Positions 15,411 through 20,332 of a DNA stretch of 20,332 nt are shown one piece after another. The notes beneath the pieces are model-generated. The model did not search any database. It worked only from the letters and a program-made list of their open reading frames with translations, and was not told the origin of the DNA. The stretch is taken from the IMG/VR virus record IMGVR_UViG_3300030104_001375, positions 1-20,332 of that record. One strand, written 5' to 3'. A program made the translations under genes and the position numbers. How positions within the stretch are numbered: the first letter of the stretch is position 1; each line of letters begins with the position of its first letter. Source of the DNA: a virus.

Positions 15411-15790
15411 TATTGATCCTTATTAATAAAATCTTCAGTGTTTCCTACAAATGCTCTCATTTTACGAACAGTGTTACGCAACTTCGGATTAGCGAAAGGT
15501 TCAGAAGCCATAGCCTCTAACGCAGGCAAAGCAGCCATAATACGCATACGACGTTCAATCGTGATTTCAGGTGCAACAGGTTGATTAGGTAAACCAGCAG
15601 TACCAATAGGTTCAGCAGGTCTTTCCGTAGGTCGATTAAACGCTGACTCGCCAGGTCGCATCGTAGGTATCTGCGGTTCTTCCATTTCAGGCAACGCAAC
15701 AACACCCTGCGATTCTTCCTGCATTTTTGCTTGACCGTACTGTTGACCAGTAGCAGTCTGCGTTTTCTGACCTTTACCTTTTCGTGGCAT
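15410..15790 (-). CDS. Small portal-linked protein
   Basis: A 126-residue protein beginning MPRKGKGQKTQTATGQQYGQ, an opening I recall from small proteins encoded beside portal genes in several actinobacterial and aquatic phages. The middle is Pro/Glu-rich and probably disordered (PEMEEPQIPTMRPGES). The C-terminal 50 residues are helical and basic (ERRMRIMAALPALEAMA, KLRNTVRKMRAF). It starts at a TAATG junction with the portal stop, with GGAG upstream, and ends in TAATG with the giant gene, so it is probably made together with both. A virion or assembly role is likely from position; the precise job is unknown. It is too disordered to call a head-tail adaptor. Confidence 0.7.
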   Translation of the reverse strand: MPRKGKGQKTQTATGQQYGQAKMQEESQGVVALPEMEEPQIPTMRPGESAFNRPTERPAEPIGTAGLPNQPVAPEITIERRMRIMAALPALEAMASEPFANPKLRNTVRKMRAFVGNTEDFINKDQ

Positions 15791-17556
15791 TACAACGCTC
15801 CAAGAAGTTCACGCAAACCGGCTGCCCCTCCCTCGGCAGGAGGCGGTGCTACCATAGCTTCTGCTCCTGCTCCGGGCTGGGCTATGCCAGGTTGTGCTTC
15901 AGGGGATGTGGGAGATACCATTTCGGCTTGACGTTCCTGCGCTTCACGCTGTACTTTCTCAACAGCTTCAGGCAATTCCATTCTGTCAGACTTAACGAGT
16001 TCAATAATTCGAGCAACATCAGACGGCGGTATAGCCCCCGACGCTGCTTGCTGCTGAATGCCAGCCAACAAACTTTGCTCTAATTGTTCAGACGTAACAG
16101 CGTCACGTTCAGATTCAACATCCTCAACCAGAGGATCTATTTTCATAAAGGATTCTTTCGACATCGTTCCCATTGCCAGCCTTTGACCGCCAGCGATAAC
16201 AAGATTATTAATGTCAGCCCCAGCGTGACTATAACTGACCACATTGTCATCTGTCGTAAAGTGCTTGTTCGGAACATAATCTACCTTGCCTTTTACTTTG
16301 CCCATAGAAACATAGAAAGACTTAGACTTATTACCTGCATGAGCTTTTGCCATAGCAATAGCTATCTTGTTTTCTGTTTCTAACGAGCGAGCAAGGATAC
16401 GTTGCGATTCCTGAACAGCGAAATCAACAACAGCGGAAAGCACAGCATCACCACGGCGACCAGTACGAATGTTACTCGTAGACTCGCCACCGAACTCGGC
16501 AGGGACACCAGCAGTTAAACGTTGCGCTCTTTCCAAACGATCAATAGCAGGGTTCGTCATGAAACCTGGCTGTAATTGCATGTCTCGCAAATCACCGCCA
16601 CGAAGAACACCAACCTCACCTGTCAACCCATTCGCAGGGTTAATAATAGTTGGTTGTTCACCAGCACGACCCACTAACCATGTATCAGGGAAAATACCCT
16701 TTTGCACAGCTATGACTTCTAAAGCCATAAGCTTTGCTTGTTGTTGATACATTCCTAGTATGCCGTCAAACTGACCGTTCGGTTCATCTAACGATATTCG
16801 CTGTGACATGATGACCGGGCAAACACCTGTCAAGTTAGGTGTGCGTTCCAGCTCTGCAATAATTGGTTCGTGATTATCGTTCATTGTATGCACGCCAACA
16901 CTATGAGCAGGATTGTGTATTGCTATTAAAACGTATTCTTCACGGTCAACGTATTCGATAAGTTCAACAGGTCTGTCATTGTCGTATGGTGCTTCGTTAA
17001 CGCCAGCGAATCGTAACGCAGCGTCAGGATAATGTCTACGAATCCAACCTTGCGAACGCTCATAACCAAACACGCAATCAACAGGACTCATTTCATCAGG
17101 TCCACGCAAATTAGACGGATACGCTGTTAACGGATCACGCACATTCCAAGTAGGACAATTTTTTTCATGGTCAAACCGTATTTGCACAATACTACTTGCA
17201 TATCCGATAAGATGCCTTGCACGTTTTGCAAGTTGCATATCAATGCGAGAGTTCTGCCACCAACCAAACAAAGCTTTGCGGCGAATCGCAGCGAACTTTT
17301 GCGCTTGCTTCGATGACTCATCTTCAGGTGGGCAAACAATATCAGGAGTAACAGACGCTATACGCATAGCAGTCTGATCCAAACCCTGCGCTAACAAATT
17401 AGCAACAGATGAAGCTTCCGTAGAATCTATTTCAGGTAACGGTACGATAACGTCACCGTTGTAATGGTCACGGATAAGACGCATGCGTTCTTTGACACCA
17501 GCATGATTAGATGACCGTGTGTAGTACAGGTCTACGATTTGTTCAGCGCTTTTCAT
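15790..17556 (-). CDS. Portal protein
   Basis: A 588-residue portal. It starts at ATG 17556, four bases after the terminase stop begins, and follows terminase as in most tailed phages. Recognisable portal features are an N-terminal helical wing region (YYTRSSNHAGVKERMRLIRDHYNGD), a stem region around WNVRDPLTAYPS and PVELIEYVDREEYVL, the long helix GMYQQQAKLMALEVIAVQ, and the helical crown part from LERAQRLTAGVPAEFGGES onward (STSNIRTGRRG). The last 50 residues are rich in Pro, Ala and Gly and look disordered. Portals form the 12-subunit ring through which DNA enters and leaves the head. Length is within the usual range. The ribosome site is weak (AGAAAG), so coupling to terminase translation is likely. 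Confidence 0.88.
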   Translation of the reverse strand: MKSAEQIVDLYYTRSSNHAGVKERMRLIRDHYNGDVIVPLPEIDSTEASSVANLLAQGLDQTAMRIASVTPDIVCPPEDESSKQAQKFAAIRRKALFGWWQNSRIDMQLAKRARHLIGYASSIVQIRFDHEKNCPTWNVRDPLTAYPSNLRGPDEMSPVDCVFGYERSQGWIRRHYPDAALRFAGVNEAPYDNDRPVELIEYVDREEYVLIAIHNPAHSVGVHTMNDNHEPIIAELERTPNLTGVCPVIMSQRISLDEPNGQFDGILGMYQQQAKLMALEVIAVQKGIFPDTWLVGRAGEQPTIINPANGLTGEVGVLRGGDLRDMQLQPGFMTNPAIDRLERAQRLTAGVPAEFGGESTSNIRTGRRGDAVLSAVVDFAVQESQRILARSLETENKIAIAMAKAHAGNKSKSFYVSMGKVKGKVDYVPNKHFTTDDNVVSYSHAGADINNLVIAGGQRLAMGTMSKESFMKIDPLVEDVESERDAVTSEQLEQSLLAGIQQQAASGAIPPSDVARIIELVKSDRMELPEAVEKVQREAQERQAEMVSPTSPEAQPGIAQPGAGAEAMVAPPPAEGGAAGLRELLGAL

Positions 17557-17559
17557 GTA

Positions 17560-19470
17560 TTAGCTTTCTGTTACCCACGAAGGTCGCCATTGCTTCACTG
17601 GTTCAAGCATAGGCGTATACAATTTTTCAAGGTTATGTTCTACGAACCATTGTGCCATCACACAGTCATCAGTTCTAGACCCTGTACCTTCTGGGTTCCA
17701 TTTTGTTACCTCATTCACCAACAACAAGGAATGAGGTCTAGCATCAGTTCTTTGCTTACCAGGCAATCGAATACGACCCAACCTGTACAACGGAGCCAGC
17801 ATTTGCACCCCATACTTCGGGTCACCCTTGTTACGAGAGTGCGTGTAGTGCGGTACTAGCTCTACACCTCGTAGAGCTGACCACCTTCGGAAATGATCGT
17901 ACTGCAAAATAAACTTTTGAGCTGCGTTAGCTTCGACTATCCAATGCGTAATAGGGTGACCTATCTCATTACTTATCTGCCACCATTCTTCAGCTATGCC
18001 AGTAAACTTTTGTGTGTCATGGTTCCAGTCAAGGAACGCTGGTGCATCCATTTTGCGACGATACGATTCCAACAAGTACCTGTATTCGCTGTCAGGACAG
18101 TACGCCCAGCATTGCAACGCCCAAAAATTAGATGGTGACGGGTCAGCAGACGCTACGACCATTACATCACCGGGCAAATAGCGTGGCACTTCCCACAAAT
18201 CACGGTCAGTGTCCCAACAACCAATGTAATCGACACCGTTTTTGCCTTGCCCGCCAGTAATCCAAAGCGGATCTACAAGCACTGATGCAGGGTCAGAGTC
18301 CTCTTGCTGGTACAGTATTTCGTATCGGTCAGGTGTTTGTGCTTTCACATGCCGTATTTTTCGCCACGGCAACCGTCGAGGATATAACAAACACCCTTCA
18401 GGGTATGGAGGAGCGTCTAAACCATGTAACTGTTCACATTTATCCTCATAATGAGCTTTATATTTAAGATGGCTGTACTTACGTTCGCCTTCACCATCTA
18501 CCTTGTCATTATCTACTTCGGGTGCATCGTAATCCTCATCTAACGGAGCAAATTTATCTAAAGCATAACGGTAAATATCGTCAGAAGCCATACGCTGACC
18601 CTGCAACACAAGCAAACCACCCGGCTCTAACCGTGTTTCAGCTACCTCATCCCACCAACGATACATGTCAGAACGAGATTCCGAGTTACGCATCTTGCGA
18701 GGATCCCAAACATCATCCCAAATAATAAGATCAAAGCGACCACCTAGGAAACCAGAGTCCATACCGAACGCTGACCATGACGGTTCTTTCTGCGATAAGG
18801 CTACGTCACCTGGTTGCACAATGGTGAATGCTTCTGCACGCCATATTTCTTTAGCGTCAGGTTTAAACTGACCGAAGTCTTGCTGTAATGTGCGTTCAGC
18901 GTCAACCGCTAACCCTAATTTAATGTCGTTTATTTCGGCACGGGCAACATGCTCACGTTCAAACTCCGCACGCAAACGCCGTGTATACCATTCAGCAAGA
19001 CGTTGCGTTGAGGAACCGAGCATTCCCCTAATACCCCTATTACGGACTGTCGCCCATGCCGGAAGCACCTTAGCGAAAAACGTTGACTTACCGCTGCCCG
19101 GCGGTGCATTTATAACAACGTATTCCTCTATAGGTGTTTCAAAAAGCGAAAAAATTTTCTCAGTGGCTTCTATCTGCCACGGTTGTAGGATAATCCCAAA
19201 ATAGCGTAACGCAAATTTCTCTATGTTGTCCCAACACTCTTGTATTTCAGGATCTAATTCTTCATAGCTAGGTATGTCAGATACGCCTAGCTTGCCGACT
19301 TGTTCCTTGGCAACCACATAGTTGCGAGTAGATGCAGCGCCTGATTCGTTATCTCTAGCTGAATGATAGTTAACGCCAGCTTGTTTTGCTGCTTTCCAAA
19401 TGCTGTTGCTACGTCGAAGAATAAGGTATTCAACCCATTTTTCTACTGGTGTAGCTTTACCTGATGCCAT
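17560..19470 (-). CDS. terL: Terminase large subunit with N-terminal HTH-like segment
   Basis: A 636-residue DNA-packaging motor. The ATPase part has Walker A APPGSGKS (122-129), Walker B FDLIIWDD (246-253) and a likely coupling motif near LLVLQGQR (286-293). The nuclease part has the acidic residues of the RNase H-like fold: VVASADPS with D443, HWIVEAN with E513 and SRTDD with D601/D602. The first 45 residues are extra: NSIWKAAKQAGVNYHSARD (22-40) looks like a helix-turn-helix, as in small terminase subunits. The gene leads the packaging cluster and is followed by the portal. The ATG at 19470 lies within the end of a 47-codon ORF. The family is certain; the DNA-binding reading of the N-terminus is inference. 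Confidence 0.95.
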   Translation of the reverse strand: MASGKATPVEKWVEYLILRRSNSIWKAAKQAGVNYHSARDNESGAASTRNYVVAKEQVGKLGVSDIPSYEELDPEIQECWDNIEKFALRYFGIILQPWQIEATEKIFSLFETPIEEYVVINAPPGSGKSTFFAKVLPAWATVRNRGIRGMLGSSTQRLAEWYTRRLRAEFEREHVARAEINDIKLGLAVDAERTLQQDFGQFKPDAKEIWRAEAFTIVQPGDVALSQKEPSWSAFGMDSGFLGGRFDLIIWDDVWDPRKMRNSESRSDMYRWWDEVAETRLEPGGLLVLQGQRMASDDIYRYALDKFAPLDEDYDAPEVDNDKVDGEGERKYSHLKYKAHYEDKCEQLHGLDAPPYPEGCLLYPRRLPWRKIRHVKAQTPDRYEILYQQEDSDPASVLVDPLWITGGQGKNGVDYIGCWDTDRDLWEVPRYLPGDVMVVASADPSPSNFWALQCWAYCPDSEYRYLLESYRRKMDAPAFLDWNHDTQKFTGIAEEWWQISNEIGHPITHWIVEANAAQKFILQYDHFRRWSALRGVELVPHYTHSRNKGDPKYGVQMLAPLYRLGRIRLPGKQRTDARPHSLLLVNEVTKWNPEGTGSRTDDCVMAQWFVEHNLEKLYTPMLEPVKQWRPSWVTES

Positions 19471-19600
19471 TCATAGCCCAACTGCATCTTTGCCCAACGC
19501 CAGCAACAATAGATTCCATGTTGTGATCACTGTCATTGTTTGCCATTTCTTCAACCATTGTATAAAGGTAATCAACTACTTCTTCTAACGAATCTTTCAT
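19457..19600 (-). CDS. Small 47-residue protein ahead of terminase
   Basis: A short gene, MKDSLEEVVDYLYTMVEEMA followed by NNDSDHNMES and a short C-terminal stretch. The ATG shares an ATGA overlap with the stop of the basic protein gene before it, AGAGG lies 7 bases upstream, and the end overlaps the terminase start by 14 bases. These three features make it a believable gene. The first half is an acidic amphipathic helix; the last codons may exist mainly to couple terminase translation. It sits where a small terminase subunit is often encoded, but it is much too short and lacks a DNA-binding motif. No family recognised. Confidence 0.6.
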   Translation of the reverse strand: MKDSLEEVVDYLYTMVEEMANNDSDHNMESIVAGVGQRCSWAMNGIR

Positions 19601-19860
19601 TTTTTGCCTCTATTCCTGGCCCTATTTTTAGAAGGACTTTCTAAAGTATACCCACCGCCCTTCTTATGCGACACATCTTTGCCACCCTTACCAACAATTC
19701 CACGACGGCGACGTTCCTTCTGCAAATCAGCACGATACTTTCGACGTTTAGCAGACTTATGATACTTCGTATCATACGCTTTTTTCTTAGCCCTAGCTTT
19801 AGGATTCTTACGATAATACGCAGCCGTAGCCTTAGGCTTTGCTACTTTGCGAGGAGCCAT
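19597..19860 (-). CDS. Small basic protein with degenerate HNH-like end
   Basis: An 87-residue protein with 33 Lys/Arg and only 5 Asp/Glu. The N-terminal 55 residues are repetitive basic helix (AYYRKNPKARAKKKAYDTKY, RRKYRADLQKERRRR). The C-terminal part, GKGGKDVSHKKGGG...SKNRARNR (57-84), resembles small phage proteins with a DVxHKDG...SxNRSR motif that look like shortened HNH domains; here one His remains and the central Asn-rich part is missing, so nuclease activity is doubtful. It starts directly after the stop of the 88-residue gene. A nucleic-acid-binding or DNA-condensing role in the virion is plausible from charge, not demonstrated. Similar proteins occur widely in environmental phages, from general knowledge. 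Confidence 0.75.
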   Translation of the reverse strand: MAPRKVAKPKATAAYYRKNPKARAKKKAYDTKYHKSAKRRKYRADLQKERRRRGIVGKGGKDVSHKKGGGYTLESPSKNRARNRGKK

Positions 19861-20127
19861 TTACCACTTCACTTTATTAGCCCAATACGCAGCCGACATC
19901 TTACCTTTTTTGATGTTCTTCGCATGACGAGCCTTAAACGACCTAGAACGAGCAGTATTGCCTTTATCACCAGTCTTACCCTGCTGACCAAAACGAATAG
20001 TCTTAATTTTGTTACCCTCTTTAGCCACAACAACATGCGACTTCGTAGGATGCTTAGGTGTACGCTTAGGTTTGTTATACCCGGACACACCAACCCTAGC
20101 CAAACGAGGATCTTTCTTCTTAGGCAT
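19861..20127 (-). CDS. Conserved small basic phage protein (FGQQG family)
   Basis: An 88-residue protein with about 26 Lys/Arg and 3 Asp/Glu. Distinctive segments are GYNKPKRTPKHPTKSHVVVA (17-36), KIKTIRFGQQG (40-50) and the ending FKARHAKNIKKGKMSAAYWA followed by NKVKW. I recognise this arrangement from many marine and freshwater phage genomes, where it is conserved but has no proven function. The core has a small beta pattern (VVVAKEGNKIKTIRF) between basic arms, so it is not merely disordered. It starts at a TAATG junction with the 58-residue gene, and the ribosome site is poor, so coupled translation is likely. A packaged DNA-binding protein or a modulator of host nucleic acids are both possible. 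Confidence 0.8.
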   Translation of the reverse strand: MPKKKDPRLARVGVSGYNKPKRTPKHPTKSHVVVAKEGNKIKTIRFGQQGKTGDKGNTARSRSFKARHAKNIKKGKMSAAYWANKVKW

Positions 20128-20303
20128 TAGCGTTTCTTCTTAGCAGGTTTTCTTTTCTTAGCTGTCTTAGCAGCCTGCTTAAACGCCTTATTCGTAGGCG
20201 CACCCTTAGAACCAGGCTTACGCATACGCTCACCAGACCCAGCCTTAATCCTGCGACGCTTCGCATGAATATTCGCATACAATCCTTTTTTCTTAGCAGG
20301 CAT
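20127..20303 (-). CDS. Lysine-rich 58-residue protein (KGLYANIHAKR family)
   Basis: A 58-residue protein with 23 Lys/Arg and a single acidic residue. It begins MPAKKKGLYANIHAKRRR and continues AGSGERMRKPGSKGAPT, a pattern I know from small conserved phage proteins (KGLxxNIHAKRxR...GERMRKPGxKGAP). The tail is Ala/Lys-rich (KQAAKTAKKRKPAKKK), like histone H1 or protamine tails. AAGGA lies about 8 bases before the ATG. Both ends are TAATG junctions with neighbouring basic-protein genes. The family is recognisable by sequence; the function is unknown. Charge and position next to packaging genes suggest nucleic-acid binding. Confidence 0.78.
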   Translation of the reverse strand: MPAKKKGLYANIHAKRRRIKAGSGERMRKPGSKGAPTNKAFKQAAKTAKKRKPAKKKR

Positions 20304-20332
20304 TACTTTTTCCTTTTCTTAGGCTTACGTTT
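20303..20332 (-). CDS. C-terminal end of another lysine-rich protein (partial)
   Basis: Only the last nine codons (KRKPKKRKK) and a TAA stop are in the window. The stop overlaps the next ATG as TAATG, exactly as at the following junction, and the tail is as basic as that of the next protein. This makes it very likely the end of a real gene of the same kind, truncated by the window edge and not by mutation. Confidence 0.6.
   Translation of the reverse strand, partial: KRKPKKRKK

Noticed and set aside
19597-19860. Active HNH endonuclease
   Set aside because: Only one His of the expected set and no central Asn/second His pattern remain, so the resemblance is partial at best.
19666-20130. 154-codon plus-strand open frame, Leu/Ser/Arg-rich and membrane-like
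   Set aside because: It is the antisense of lysine-rich codons (AAG read backwards gives CTT/Leu), which explains the apparent hydrophobic helices. The minus-strand genes have conserved motifs and linked junctions.
1-20332. Hidden defence, retron, CRISPR or diversity-generating system
   Set aside because: No reverse transcriptase, regularly spaced repeats, template/variable repeat pair, toxin-antitoxin pair or nuclease operon was seen; the only tandem repeats are protein-coding.

Overview
The window is a densely packed structural and lysis segment of a tailed bacteriophage (Caudoviricetes). Every credible gene is on the minus strand, so transcription runs from position 20332 down to 1. Neighbouring genes mostly abut or overlap as TAATG or ATGA. 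By eye the base composition is moderately AT-rich (not counted). No tRNA, CRISPR array, insertion sequence or integrase was seen. The gene families resemble those of environmental, mainly aquatic, phages. An M15 peptidase plus PG_binding_1 endolysin, an r1t-like holin and the absence of spanins point to a Gram-positive, probably actinobacterial, host. That host call is inference.

Layout in transcription order. (1) 20332-19457: four very lysine/arginine-rich small proteins (one cut by the window edge), then a 47-residue ORF. (2) 19470-15410: the packaging core, with a large terminase that carries an N-terminal helix-turn-helix-like segment, the portal, and a small portal-linked protein. (3) 15410-6161: four large proteins of 1928, 262, 584 and 307 residues, read as internal virion or DNA-ejection proteins; together they fill about 9.2 kb, nearly half the window. 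(4) 6160-4400: an intergenic region with a promoter-like sequence, then scaffold, an N4-gp56-type major capsid protein, and a strong hairpin just after the capsid gene. (5) 4407-2158: a small structural protein, a tail fibre with an S74 autoprocessing chaperone, and a 42-residue gene. (6) 2177-1213: the lysis cassette (endolysin, then holin). (7) 1200-3: a fibre-like protein built from 22-residue repeats and a FmdB-type zinc-ribbon protein.

The terminase fills the prohead through the portal. Scaffold and capsid protein build the shell. The block between portal and scaffold probably forms the material ejected with the DNA. Fibre proteins contact the host, and endolysin plus holin release progeny. 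No tape measure, tail tube, sheath, adaptor or nozzle gene is recognisable, so a short-tailed (podovirus-like) virion is the best reading, but only part of the genome is visible.

The most unusual signals are: an abrupt alternation of third-codon-position composition inside single genes, counted by hand, with one edge lying on a glycine/serine linker; the 1928-residue giant protein and its position before the capsid genes; and the cluster of protamine-like small basic proteins ahead of the terminase.
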